Below are positions 1 through 6,513 of a stretch of 64,000 nucleotides of DNA, piece by piece; within the stretch, counting starts at the first letter, position 1; every line of letters starts with the position of its first letter. The notes beneath the pieces were generated by a model that had not been told where the DNA came from, made no database searches, and saw nothing but the letters and a program-made list of their open reading frames with translations. A program made the position numbers and the translations under genes. The DNA is from an uncultured Prevotellaceae bacterium (GTDB lineage: Bacteria; Bacteroidota; Bacteroidia; Bacteroidales; Bacteroidaceae). The stretch covers positions 1 to 64,000 of the forward strand of contig CAMJZV010000012.1 in assembly GCA_946410305.1 (NCBI GenBank), in the 5' to 3' direction.

Positions 1-53
1 TTGCTCCTTGCCCCTTACGAGACTGAGCAAGCAGGGCTTGCGAAAGTTGAGTT
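1..53. repeat. 53-bp dispersed repeat, left copy
   Basis: These 53 bases are identical to 5,639-5,691. The element starts with CTTGCCCC-type minisatellite sequence and contains a perfect 6-bp hairpin, GCAAGC-AGG-GCTTGC (27-41). It may extend left of the window. Both copies lie just downstream of the stop codon of a minus-strand gene (stops at 94 and 5,695). It could be a dispersed intergenic repeat, a transcription-end structure or a boundary of the accessory module. No T-run follows the hairpin on the minus strand, so a classical intrinsic terminator is not well supported. Confidence 0.85.
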
Positions 54-93
54 AAAATTTTCTCAGAAATTCCCAATGCGTCGGAAGTAGTCC

Positions 94-474
94 TTACGGC
101 GGCAGTGGAGCTACCTCGGCATCCATGAGGCGGAGCTCCTTTTCGGGTTTGAAGCAGAGGTGCAGGCCGGTGACGTAGGAGTTGTCGTACTCCGTGGGGT
201 CACTACAGGGTTGGCCATTAAGGCCTACCATGAGGGAGCCGATGCCTGCCAGGCGGACACGGTGGGAGTCAGCCAGCAGCTGACTGATGGTGTCGCTGAG
301 CTCTGCGAGCACTGCCAACACATCGCTGCGTTTCACACTACAGTTACGCTCAATGATGCGCGCCAACTCGTCGGTCTCTATGGTACCGAGATTGACGGCT
401 CGTGCGAAATATTTTCCTTTGTAGGACGAATCCTTTCGCCCATCTCTAACTAGTCTATAAAAAATTGCCATCAC
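94..474 (-). CDS. HU-like (histone-like family) DNA-binding protein
   Basis: The 126-residue product resembles the Bacteroidota HU-related family, which is longer and more divergent than canonical 90-residue HU. It opens with MAIFYRLVRDGRKDSS and a basic stretch, has a helical segment around residues 35-70, then a RLAGIGSLMVGL strand that matches the beta region leading into the HU DNA-binding arm. The proline-rich C-terminus (APLPP) is unstructured. Two methionines stand at the start and the second is equally plausible. It lies 52 bp downstream of the VapE-type gene on the same strand. HU-like, VapE-like and M15 peptidase genes commonly occur together in Bacteroidales genomes, and this set is arranged that way. 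The role is inferred to be binding or bending DNA, perhaps at the nearby GTGGAA repeats. The family call is fairly secure; the biological role is not. Confidence 0.8.
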   Translation of the reverse strand: MMAIFYRLVRDGRKDSSYKGKYFARAVNLGTIETDELARIIERNCSVKRSDVLAVLAELSDTISQLLADSHRVRLAGIGSLMVGLNGQPCSDPTEYDNSYVTGLHLCFKPEKELRLMDAEVAPLPP

Positions 475-556
475 GTTCCACTTTTTAATATAATTATTTG
501 ATTATCTGTCTGTTGCAATAATAAGGTCACGAACATTGCTTCCACGATGCTTCCAC
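472..556. repeat. GTGGAA iteron-like copies at the 3' side of vapE
   Basis: The plus strand reads CACGTTCCAC at 472-481 and TTCCAC at 540-545 and 551-556. The last two are spaced exactly 11 bp and lie within the vapE 3' end. They are GTGGAA on the minus strand, so they are inverted relative to the cluster at 2,739-2,836. CACGTTCCAC is the exact reverse complement of GTGGAACGTG at 2,761-2,770 and 2,827-2,836. They may be binding sites for a module protein. Confidence 0.5.
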
Positions 557-2617
557 AGAGGCTACACCAAAGAGGTTCTTGCTATTGGTGCGATAATGCT
601 GGAAGTTCTTTCTTACCAACATCTTTGAGAGTCGTTGTACCCAGCTATTATCAGTCCTAACACTGACATAACGCTTTTTCATTGCCGCAAGAATCTGCGC
701 AGCGCTCAGTCTGTTTTCCTCATCTTTATTCGCTGGCTTACGGAACATCTCACAAAAGATTTCCTCCATGCTGTCTTGCAGTTGAAATTGCTTGTTGTCC
801 TGTTGTATGCGCTGTTCTCGATGATGATCGAACCACGACGGCATACCAGCTTCCAGTTCCGCCTTGACCTGTGCGTAGAGTTGTGCGTGGTCGATAGGAC
901 TATCATTGTCAATAGGTCCAGTGAGTTGTATGCACATGAAGCGGCGTGAGCCTGTGGTATCAGTCAGCGGGGTTGGGTCGTTGGTCGTTCCGATGAATGT
1001 GGCATAACGATGCTTATTCAGAATCTGAGAGTCGTACAATTTACGGGTTTTCACATCAACTTTTTGCAGGACATGTTTCAAAAATGCTCCCTGCTGACGC
1101 GACAAACTATCGTATTCATCGATATTAATCAGACAGAAGCGTGTCAGCATACGTTCTGCCACATTACGATTGGCGAAATCTATGCGGTCAGTGTAATAGT
1201 CGACCAATTCATCGGGGAGCAGTCGGCGGCAGAACGTTGACTTTCCATCCCCCTGTGCACCAATGAGCAGCGGAACCATCGCATTACCATGCAACGTATT
1301 ACTGTGGAGCCACTGAGCCATCATGGCACGCATCCAGACAGCGAAGTCCTCCGCCCACCATTGATTGTCGGTAGGCACCCGATGTGCCAACTCGCTGACA
1401 CGATCCTGACCATCCCAATGCGGCAGCGAATCCAGAAAGTCTGCAATAGGGTCGTACTCTATTACGTGTGATGACTCCACATAGCGTTTCACATCCTTGT
1501 CCCATGCCTCGATACCCTCGGACAGTGCTTGCATGGTGATGGTGTTGATGTCTTCCTTTAGTAGTGGCTGCCAGTCGAAACAGATGGAGCCGCGCTCTAT
1601 GAATTCGATTCCGTCTGTAATGATGTTACGACGTAGTTGGTAACGCTGCTCCATAAAACGACACAACAGTGCTATCTGAAGCGTATAGTGAGGGAGAGCG
1701 CTTTCCTTGGGCGTATCCATACGCTCTGGATGACGGAAGCAGATGCCATAGACGTTGCGGAACGTGCGGCGCACCAGCACCTCGTAATTTTGGTAAGGAT
1801 GCATGTGCAGCAAGCGATGTATGCAGAACTCTGCATCAAGTCCATTCCTCATGGTGAGTCGTGCCAGTTCCTGCAACATGACATCGACTTCTTGATAGTC
1901 GCGACTCATGATGTCTGCATAGCAGAACTGAAAACGAGTCATCTGCATGTGCAGTTCATCGTAATCGGGCAGTCGGTCAATGGCCGTCATTGGTGTCAAT
2001 AGCCGACGGCGGCGCAGAGTCATTGTGAGTGGCTCTGAAGGCTGTTGTAGAATAAATGGAACGGCCTGTGCATTCATGTGTGAGTTACCGTCATAACTCA
2101 GCCGAATGCCACGTGTCAGGCGAGGTGCTGAGCGGTCACATGGCACACCCGTCTGTCCTTCATAGAATTTCGATGCCATCGCCCATGCATGCTGGTGTAG
2201 CAGTTCGGCCTCATGTAGGTCTGTTGGCAGCGTACCGTCAGGGCGTGTTACGCTGGTCAGCACCTTAAGTGTTTTCCCAGACGAACCAACGAACGATAGG
2301 ATGGTCTGTGGCAGCATGTCGACGACACGTCGCAAGTTTTCCAGCGATGGAGTACGCTCGCTAATGGTCATACTAAGCATGACCAGTCCGCTGTATCCCT
2401 TTTCTCCAACAGAGACATATATCTCAGGCAAGCGCTCGGCCTCAACGATGTCTCCATCATTGATGTTGATACTTGCGCCTACGATTGTGCGCAATGCGCG
2501 CACGTGACGGACATATTCATTACTAGTAAGCAATTGGTGAAATTCGCTTACCGTCATCTTTTTCTCTTTAGTCTTACCGTTCTTGCGGTATCTCATTGTA
2601 ATCTGTTTCATATTCAT
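527..2617 (-). CDS. VapE-family protein (virulence-associated E helicase/primase-like)
   Basis: The product has a BT4734-like N-terminal domain (residues such as GYSGLVMLSMTISERTPSLE and LSFVGSSGKTLKVL). A VirE-type P-loop ATPase domain follows, with Walker A GAQGDGKST, Walker B CLINIDEYD and the downstream FIGTTNDPTPLTDTTGSRR segment. The C-terminal domain resembles DUF3874. VapE proteins are superfamily-3-like helicase modules often tied to primases in mobile elements. I place the start at 2,617 (MNMKQITMRYRK), or 2,611. The longer frame starting at 2,707 would translate two tandem DNA direct repeats (NGERFSENGERFF), which look like a control region. The gene sits between two oppositely oriented GTGGAA clusters and next to HU-like, zinc-finger and M15 genes. 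It probably acts on DNA in replication or mobilisation of the module; the exact substrate is unknown. Confidence 0.82.
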   Translation of the reverse strand: MNMKQITMRYRKNGKTKEKKMTVSEFHQLLTSNEYVRHVRALRTIVGASININDGDIVEAERLPEIYVSVGEKGYSGLVMLSMTISERTPSLENLRRVVDMLPQTILSFVGSSGKTLKVLTSVTRPDGTLPTDLHEAELLHQHAWAMASKFYEGQTGVPCDRSAPRLTRGIRLSYDGNSHMNAQAVPFILQQPSEPLTMTLRRRRLLTPMTAIDRLPDYDELHMQMTRFQFCYADIMSRDYQEVDVMLQELARLTMRNGLDAEFCIHRLLHMHPYQNYEVLVRRTFRNVYGICFRHPERMDTPKESALPHYTLQIALLCRFMEQRYQLRRNIITDGIEFIERGSICFDWQPLLKEDINTITMQALSEGIEAWDKDVKRYVESSHVIEYDPIADFLDSLPHWDGQDRVSELAHRVPTDNQWWAEDFAVWMRAMMAQWLHSNTLHGNAMVPLLIGAQGDGKSTFCRRLLPDELVDYYTDRIDFANRNVAERMLTRFCLINIDEYDSLSRQQGAFLKHVLQKVDVKTRKLYDSQILNKHRYATFIGTTNDPTPLTDTTGSRRFMCIQLTGPIDNDSPIDHAQLYAQVKAELEAGMPSWFDHHREQRIQQDNKQFQLQDSMEEIFCEMFRKPANKDEENRLSAAQILAAMKKRYVSVRTDNSWVQRLSKMLVRKNFQHYRTNSKNLFGVASVEASWKQCS

Positions 2618-2643
2618 TCTATTTTGTTTCTGATATGTTGTTG

Positions 2644-2723
2644 TATACAGCTGTCCTGTAAAAAAACGCTCACCGTTTTCTGAAAAGCGCTCACCGTTTT
2701 CTGCCATATACAGCTATCTTATA
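2644..2723. repeat. Nested direct repeats upstream of vapE
   Basis: CGCTCACCGTTTTCTG occurs twice (2,667-2,682 and 2,688-2,703; period 21 bp). The pair is bracketed by TATACAGCTGTCCTGTA (2,644-2,660) and TATACAGCTATCTTATA (2,707-2,723), which match at 14 of 17 positions. The 21-bp period equals two helical turns. They lie in the presumed vapE leader, which suggests an operator or iteron array. They would be coding only if the longer vapE start is used. Confidence 0.5.
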
Positions 2724-2738
2724 AGCATCTACTGCTAA

Positions 2739-2836
2739 GTGGAATCACGGTGGAACCTTCGTGGAACGTGCGCGCGCCGCGTCCACGCCCGCAAACCTCT
2801 ATTATACAATAGCTTGCGCCTCTTCTGTGGAACGTG
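2739..2836. repeat. Phased GTGGAA iteron-like array
   Basis: GTGGAA occurs at 2,739-2,744, 2,750-2,755 and 2,761-2,766, exactly 11 bp apart. A fourth copy at 2,827-2,832 is followed by GTGGAG. The 11-bp phase puts the sites on one face of the helix, as in iterons or cooperative operators. Inverted copies lie at the other end of vapE (472-556). No gene is seen between the vapE leader and 2,861. Confidence 0.55.
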
Positions 2837-2861
2837 GAGGCATATTTTTAAAAACCATTTT

Positions 2862-3059
2862 TCAGGCTCGCTCCTCCAGCTCGCGGAGTATCCGGCGCAA
2901 GCGGGTGGCTTGGCCGTGGTGCAGCCAGTAGCAGTGGTTGCAGGTGTGGCGGTAGGTGCCTGCGGGGTAGCGGCGGAACTTGCTGACGGGCAGTTCCTGC
3001 CCGCAGCAGCGGCAGACGAGGCTAGTCGCCTGCCGCAGGGTCATGTCACGGTGTCTCAT
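2862..3059 (-). CDS. Small zinc-finger protein, HNH-like CxxC...CxxC
   Basis: This 65-residue basic protein has two CxxC knuckles: CRCC, followed by GQELPVSKF, and CNHC. The pattern C-x2-C-x3-LP-x3-F ... C-x2-C resembles small zinc-binding proteins related to HNH-type zinc fingers, but the downstream HNH catalytic segment is absent. The C-terminus is a basic helix (RLRRILRELEERA). I chose the methionine at 3,059 because the longer frame up to 3,107 translates the low-complexity AATAACC repeat into an implausible hydrophobic N-terminus. It lies between vapE and the M15 peptidase on the same strand and may bind nucleic acid. Function is unknown. Confidence 0.55.
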   Translation of the reverse strand: MRHRDMTLRQATSLVCRCCGQELPVSKFRRYPAGTYRHTCNHCYWLHHGQATRLRRILRELEERA

Positions 3060-3063
3060 GTTC

Positions 3064-3163
3064 AATAACCAATAAACAATAACCATTAACCAATAACCAA
3101 TAACCATTAACCATTAACCAATAACCATTAACCAATAACCATTAACCAATAACCGTTAACCAT
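3064..3163. repeat. AATAACCATTAACC short tandem repeat
   Basis: About 100 bp consist of shuffled AATAACC and ATTAACC units with little interruption. The M15 peptidase stop codon (3,163-3,165) lies at the edge of the array, so the repeat adjoins the coding sequence. It contains no gene. Such arrays are prone to slippage. Confidence 0.85.
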
Positions 3164-3606
3164 TACCAGAACCAGCATTGATGACGGTTGTCGTGATAGT
3201 CGGGACGGAAGCTGACGTGCAGCCAGCGGCCACCGCGTCGGTTATGCTCCAGGATGAGCTGGTCGAAGTCCAGATGGTTGACCATCCAGTAGTACCACTT
3301 GCGCCCCGTGTCCAGGTCGGGGATATGGATGTCGGCAGCACAACCATAGAGGTGTTGCGAGTTGCCTACGCCATGTACCGCCTCGTTCAGTGCTTCACAA
3401 CGGTAGCCACTATTGATATGGATGGCATGGCCTACATGGTCGCGCAGCGGCTGCAGCACCTCGCGGCAGAGCTGGCGCAGGTGTACCACCACCTCCCACG
3501 ACTCCGGTGTGTTGTCAATACCCAGACGGCGTGCCGTCTCACTCTCTATGAATTCGCCCAGCTGGAAGTTTGCTGTGAGCTGTCTATTTGGATCATAATT
3601 CTTCAT
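3163..3606 (-). CDS. Peptidase M15-type D-Ala-D-Ala carboxypeptidase/endolysin-like protein
   Basis: The 147-residue protein is the size of a single M15_3 catalytic domain. Zinc-ligand motifs are visible: HINSGYR leading into SQHLYGCAADI, where His and Asp of H-x6-D are ligands, and the C-terminal WLHVSF, which supplies the third His. The family cleaves peptide stems of peptidoglycan. No signal peptide is seen, so it is either cytoplasmic and released by lysis or exported otherwise, as for phage-type endolysins. It lies upstream of the zinc-finger and vapE genes on the same strand and diverges from the WYL regulator. In Bacteroidales this peptidase is a frequent companion of HU-like and VapE-like genes. 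The family call is strong; the biological role in the module is uncertain. Confidence 0.85.
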   Translation of the reverse strand: MKNYDPNRQLTANFQLGEFIESETARRLGIDNTPESWEVVVHLRQLCREVLQPLRDHVGHAIHINSGYRCEALNEAVHGVGNSQHLYGCAADIHIPDLDTGRKWYYWMVNHLDFDQLILEHNRRGGRWLHVSFRPDYHDNRHQCWFW

Positions 3607-3661
3607 ATTCTTTGTGTCTATTTAAATGGTTAAACATTGTCTGTCAGGCCTGATGACGATG

Positions 3662-3693
3662 CAAAGGTAGACACAAAAAAGAGGCGCCTGAAA
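3662..3693 (-). promoter_or_regulatory. Probable Bacteroidota promoter for the M15 gene
   Basis: On the minus strand TACCTTTG (3,669-3,662) matches the -7 consensus TAnnTTTG. A TTTC at 3,693-3,690 sits at the right distance for the -33 TTTG box, with one mismatch. This would give a leader of about 50 nt before the M15 start at 3,606. Confidence 0.5.
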
Positions 3694-3709
3694 TAGTGCC
3701 ATGAACCTC

Positions 3710-3750
3710 TGTCGGTTTTTCTGTCGGTTATGGCAGTTTTCATGTCGGTT
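3710..3750 (+). promoter_or_regulatory. Three TGTCGGTT direct repeats (candidate operator)
   Basis: TGTCGGTT occurs at 3,710-3,717, 3,722-3,729 and 3,743-3,750, directly upstream of the -33 box of the WYL regulator. Starts are spaced 12 and 21 bp. They lie between two divergent promoters, the usual place for autoregulation by the adjacent regulator. Binding is inferred only from position. Confidence 0.45.
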
Positions 3751-3782
3751 TTTGTTTATATAAAAAAGTTTTTGTACTTTTG
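3751..3782 (+). promoter_or_regulatory. Bacteroidota promoter of the WYL gene
   Basis: TTTG (3,751-3,754) and TACTTTTG (3,775-3,782) match the -33 and -7 consensus with a 20-bp spacer. The expected transcription start falls at about 3,788, which is the ATG itself, so the mRNA may be leaderless or nearly so. Confidence 0.65.
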
Positions 3783-3787
3783 CAGTG

Positions 3788-4678
3788 ATGAAATTCATAA
3801 AGACATTCTATCATTACATCTGGATTATCAATACCCTCAGAGCCTTCAAGGAGCTTACCTTCGAGGAATTGAACCAGAAGTGGCAGGCTGACGGCATCGC
3901 TGACGGCAATGTCCTGCAACGCTCGTCGTTCAACCGCCATCGTGACGCCATCCTCTCACTGTTCGGCGTCATCATCGACTGCGACAGGAAGACCTACAAA
4001 TACTATATCAGCAATTCAGAGTCGCTGACCGACGGATCGATAGAGCAATGGCTCTTCTCTACGCTCACCGTCCATGGCGTGCTCAGCGACAGTGCCGCCG
4101 TCAAGGAACGCGTGGTGCTGGAGAATGTGCCGGCAGGTCTGGAGTATCTGGACGTCATCTTTACAGCCATCAAGTCTAACCACCGTGTACGCATCGGTTA
4201 CCGGAAGTTTGGCACCGAGGGCTACGAGAAGACGGTATGTCCCTATGCGCTGAAACTGTTTCACCAGCGCTGGTACATGCTGGCCAGGACTGCTGACGAC
4301 CAGATGCGTATCTATGCTTTCGACCGCATAACGGAGGTGCTACTGACCGACGAGCCTTTCGAGATGCCCAGCGACTTCAAGCCACAGGAGTATTTCTCCG
4401 AGTATTTCGGCGTACTGACGGACAAGACACCCATGGCACATGTCGTTGTGCGCACCTATGGCAATACGTCCAACTACCTGCGCACCCTACCCTTGCACCA
4501 TTCGCAGTGTGAGATCAATACCACCGAGCAGTATGCCGACTTTGCATTCGACATCCGTCCCACGGCCGACTTCCTGGCCGAACTGCTCTCCCACGGTGAC
4601 GGCATCGAAGTGCTTAAACCTGTCGAGTTGAGGCAGGAAATGCGAACATTGATAGCCCAAAATCTTAAAAGATATTAA
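3788..4678 (+). CDS. WYL-domain transcriptional regulator
   Basis: The 296-residue protein has an N-terminal helical DNA-binding region (IINTLRAFKELTFEELNQKW and the RSSFNRHRDAI recognition-helix region). A WYL domain follows around residues 125-205 (IKSNHRVRIGYRKFG, then HQRWYMLARTADDQMRIYAFDRI) and a WCX-like C-terminal domain after it. The RWYMLA core corresponds to the WYL motif. WYL proteins sense ligands, including nucleic acids or nucleotides, and often repress mobile or defence loci. I start at ATG 3,788; the preceding GTG at 3,785 is in frame but would lie at or above the predicted transcription start. The gene diverges from the M15 peptidase, with TGTCGGTT repeats between them, and is followed by a 7-bp perfect inverted repeat at a second promoter. 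It probably regulates this accessory module. Confidence 0.85.
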   Translation: MKFIKTFYHYIWIINTLRAFKELTFEELNQKWQADGIADGNVLQRSSFNRHRDAILSLFGVIIDCDRKTYKYYISNSESLTDGSIEQWLFSTLTVHGVLSDSAAVKERVVLENVPAGLEYLDVIFTAIKSNHRVRIGYRKFGTEGYEKTVCPYALKLFHQRWYMLARTADDQMRIYAFDRITEVLLTDEPFEMPSDFKPQEYFSEYFGVLTDKTPMAHVVVRTYGNTSNYLRTLPLHHSQCEINTTEQYADFAFDIRPTADFLAELLSHGDGIEVLKPVELRQEMRTLIAQNLKRY

Positions 4679-4685
4679 ATTTTTA

Positions 4686-4714
4686 GGGGATGTCCCGCAT
4701 AACGGGACACCCCC
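4686..4714. promoter_or_regulatory. Inverted repeat TGTCCCG-N5-CGGGACA (operator or terminator)
   Basis: A perfect 7-bp stem (4,691-4,697 with 4,703-4,709, loop CATAA) extends past one A/C mismatch by GGGG/CCCC (4,686-4,689 with 4,711-4,714). It starts 8 nt after the WYL stop codon and has no following T-run. It occupies the -33 region of the next promoter. I favour an operator, with partial terminator function as the alternative. Confidence 0.55.
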
Positions 4715-4719
4715 TATGG

Positions 4720-4727
4720 TATCTTTG
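4720..4727 (+). promoter_or_regulatory. Candidate -7 box upstream of the small membrane peptide
   Basis: TATCTTTG matches TAnnTTTG. No TTTG box lies 19-21 bp upstream; that position is taken by the inverted repeat at 4,686-4,714. This could mean activator dependence or repression by a protein bound to the palindrome. Confidence 0.45.
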
Positions 4728-4767
4728 CGTTCGATAACTTTATTGTCGAACCAAAATACTATATGTT

Positions 4768-4896
4768 ATGATCGGACTTTTTTATTTATCAGCGATAATG
4801 GTTGCCATGGGTAGCCTACTGGATGGATATTTGAAAGAAATGAACAACAATAACATTATTATTAGCCATGAAGAAAAAGAACGTAAGAGAATTTAG
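4768..4896 (+). CDS. Small membrane peptide (42 aa), hypothetical
   Basis: An ATG at 4,768 opens a 42-codon frame ending in TAG at 4,894. It starts MIGLFYLSAIMVAMGSLLDG, one hydrophobic membrane-spanning-like segment, followed by a charged tail (HEEKERKRI). It lies 40 nt after a promoter-like -7 box and overlaps the next gene by 29 nt in another frame, so the two may be translationally coupled. Tiny one-helix proteins are frequent companions of HU/M15/VapE modules in Bacteroidales, but I do not recognise this one. It could be a chance frame. Confidence 0.4.
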   Translation: MIGLFYLSAIMVAMGSLLDGYLKEMNNNNIIISHEEKERKRI

Positions 4897-5407
4897 GAAA
4901 CTGTTTATTAGGATGACAAAACTGAGTGAGAAGATGGAGAAAAGGTTGGCGGAAATCAATACCAAACCTGTGTTTAACGGTAATATCAGTGGCTGTGTAA
5001 TTGCCATGCCTGGGGCGACGGTGACACAGCAGCCGACACCACCTACCGAGGTGAAGGCGCCTGCCGAAGGCCAGCACAGCGAGGAGGTGGCGGTGGAGAG
5101 GCTGGTGGCCGGTGTCGATGAGGTACGTGAGTATTTCTGGTGTCCCAGCTCCATAGCCGTCATCTTCTGCGTCTGCCGTGACTGCTACCACTATCCTAAC
5201 AACATGAGTCAGTTTGAACGTGACTTCCACTGTTCGGTGGGACTGCTGGCGAACACCTTCCGCCACAATCCGTATATGCGGATGCACATAGACCGGTGGA
5301 GACAGAACGGCGCTAAAGCCCGTGTACTGAAACTGATGGAAGCCTACAGAAAGGTGATATCTCTCGCAGATGGCGCAGATGACGCAGATTTATTGGTTGC
5401 AATTTAA
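4868..5407 (+). CDS. Hypothetical protein, 179 aa
   Basis: I do not recognise this protein. It begins with a basic, helical segment (MKKKNVREFRKLF...KMEKRLAEI), has a glycine/proline-rich linker (residues 38-75), and ends with an alpha-helical domain containing a Cys/Trp-rich patch (REYFWCPSSIAVIFCVCRDC) and FRHNPYMRMHIDRWRQNG. The two-part layout (coiled N-terminus, linker, compact C-terminal domain) resembles adaptor proteins, but that is only a shape comparison. It overlaps the small membrane peptide frame by 29 nt and is the last gene before the minisatellite. Codon use looks like its neighbours. Transcription probably comes from the 4,720 promoter under the palindrome. Confidence 0.6.
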   Translation: MKKKNVREFRKLFIRMTKLSEKMEKRLAEINTKPVFNGNISGCVIAMPGATVTQQPTPPTEVKAPAEGQHSEEVAVERLVAGVDEVREYFWCPSSIAVIFCVCRDCYHYPNNMSQFERDFHCSVGLLANTFRHNPYMRMHIDRWRQNGAKARVLKLMEAYRKVISLADGADDADLLVAI

Positions 5408-5461
5408 TTATTCAAGTTTCGCATGTTTCACATGCTCCACTTTTCTTGGGGCAAGGGGCAT

Positions 5462-5654
5462 GGAGCAGGGGGCAAGAGGTTAGTCATTCCCCTTCTATGC
5501 CGCTTCATCCCTCCGTTTTCTACGTTTATCATCTATTCTCTTGCCCCTTGCTCCTTGCTCCTTGCTCCTTGCTCCTTGCCCCTTGCTCCTTGCCCCTTGC
5601 TCCTTGCTCCTTGCCCCTTGCTCCTTGCCCCTTGCTCCTTGCTCCTTGCCCCTT
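5462..5654. repeat. CTTGCTCCTTGCCC minisatellite with an inverted flank
   Basis: From 5,538 to 5,654 the sequence is a tandem array of TTGCTCC and TTGCCCC heptamers in irregular order. A 17-bp segment at 5,462-5,478 is the inverted complement (16 of 17) of 5,538-5,554, so a stem can form around an approximately 60-nt loop. The array runs directly into the 53-bp repeat at 5,639. No gene is supported between 5,408 and 5,694. Confidence 0.8.
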
Positions 5655-5691
5655 ACGAGACTGAGCAAGCAGGGCTTGCGAAAGTTGAGTT
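5639..5691. repeat. 53-bp dispersed repeat, right copy
   Basis: Identical to positions 1-53, including the GCAAGC-AGG-GCTTGC hairpin (5,665-5,679). It ends 3 nt before the stop codon of the DUF5106 gene and follows the minisatellite. The two copies bracket the accessory module as direct repeats 5,638 bp apart. Confidence 0.85.
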
Positions 5692-5694
5692 TAA

Positions 5695-6513
5695 TTATTT
5701 GCAGATAAAATCCGTAAGATCTATGAAATCCGTTGTTTTGATGCATACCCGTTTCTGAGCGTCTAGCAGGTATAGGGCGGGCATAACGGTCAGGTCGTAT
5801 AACTCGTTGGTCGTTACCACCGCATGGTCGGTGGCAACGATCCAGTTGGCGGGCATGTCCTTGAGTGTAGCGCGCCAGCGTTCGTAGTCTTCTTCTGTGT
5901 AGACGGCAAGGACTGCTAGCTGCCCCTTGGCAATAGCCTTGTTGATGGCATTGTCGTTGCGCAGGCGTGCTATCATGCTGCGACAGTTGTCACAGTCCGG
6001 GTCGTAGAACAGCAGGAGTGTCATGCGGTCAGTAGCCGTCTCGCTGAGCAGCCTCTTCGTCCCGTCCGCAGTGACATAGCAGAAGTCTTGGGCTTTGTCG
6101 CCTACGCGGTTACCAGTGATGCACTCCATGGCTATCAAGGCATAGACGGGCGACTCCGGATTGGTCAGATACTGGCGTGCCTTGCCGACGAAATAGCGGT
6201 AGGCAGCAGGTGTGGACTTTATCTGCCGTACCCATTTCTCTACAGCCTGTTCCCTACCCTTTTCTGAGCCATACTTCACCAGCCACAGGAAGTCCACAAG
6301 CGCTTGCTCAGCATAGTCTGTCCTGAGCAGTGTGGTGTCGTTGAAATCAAAGTGGTCCCAATAGCGTGTGGTGGCATAGTCGCAGCGTGCGGCAGCGTCC
6401 GTGATAGAGTCAGGAACCGCTGGCACTGGATAGCCTTGGGCTGCCACCGATAGTGTTGACAGGCTAACCAGCACTGTCAACAGCCATTTCCTTATATGTA
6501 CAGACCGCATCAT
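5695..6513 (-). CDS. Secreted DUF5106/thioredoxin-like protein
   Basis: The 272-residue protein has a signal peptide (RKWLLTVLVSLSTLSVAAQ). An N-terminal helical DUF5106-like region (about 25-140: YWDHFDFNDTTLLRTDYAEQ) is followed by a thioredoxin-like domain with a CxxC motif in FYDPDCDNCRSM and the cis-Pro region VMPALYLLD. Such proteins are periplasmic thiol-disulfide or thiol-peroxidase-like factors in Bacteroidota. It overlaps the stop of the upstream 2,176-residue giant gene by 4 nt (6,510-6,513), so translation is probably coupled. It may help fold the Cys-containing secreted neighbours, though most adhesin repeats here have few Cys. It is the last gene of the long minus-strand locus. 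Redox role follows from the motif; the client is inferred. Confidence 0.78.
   Translation of the reverse strand: MMRSVHIRKWLLTVLVSLSTLSVAAQGYPVPAVPDSITDAAARCDYATTRYWDHFDFNDTTLLRTDYAEQALVDFLWLVKYGSEKGREQAVEKWVRQIKSTPAAYRYFVGKARQYLTNPESPVYALIAMECITGNRVGDKAQDFCYVTADGTKRLLSETATDRMTLLLFYDPDCDNCRSMIARLRNDNAINKAIAKGQLAVLAVYTEEDYERWRATLKDMPANWIVATDHAVVTTNELYDLTVMPALYLLDAQKRVCIKTTDFIDLTDFICK

Noticed and set aside
2617..2707. N-terminal extension of VapE to 2,707
   Set aside because: It would translate two DNA direct repeats (NGERFSENGERFF) within an apparent control region. I prefer the internal start, but cannot exclude the longer form.
3060..3107. N-terminal extension of the zinc-finger protein
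   Set aside because: The extension is encoded by the AATAACC simple repeat and gives an artificial hydrophobic peptide.
527..3606. VapE/M15 module considered as an intact prophage
   Set aside because: No integrase, terminase, capsid, portal or tail gene is seen. It is more like a chromosomal accessory module or a remnant.
5538..5654. Minisatellite considered as CRISPR or coding repeat
   Set aside because: Units of 7 bp without unique spacers and no supported gene frame.
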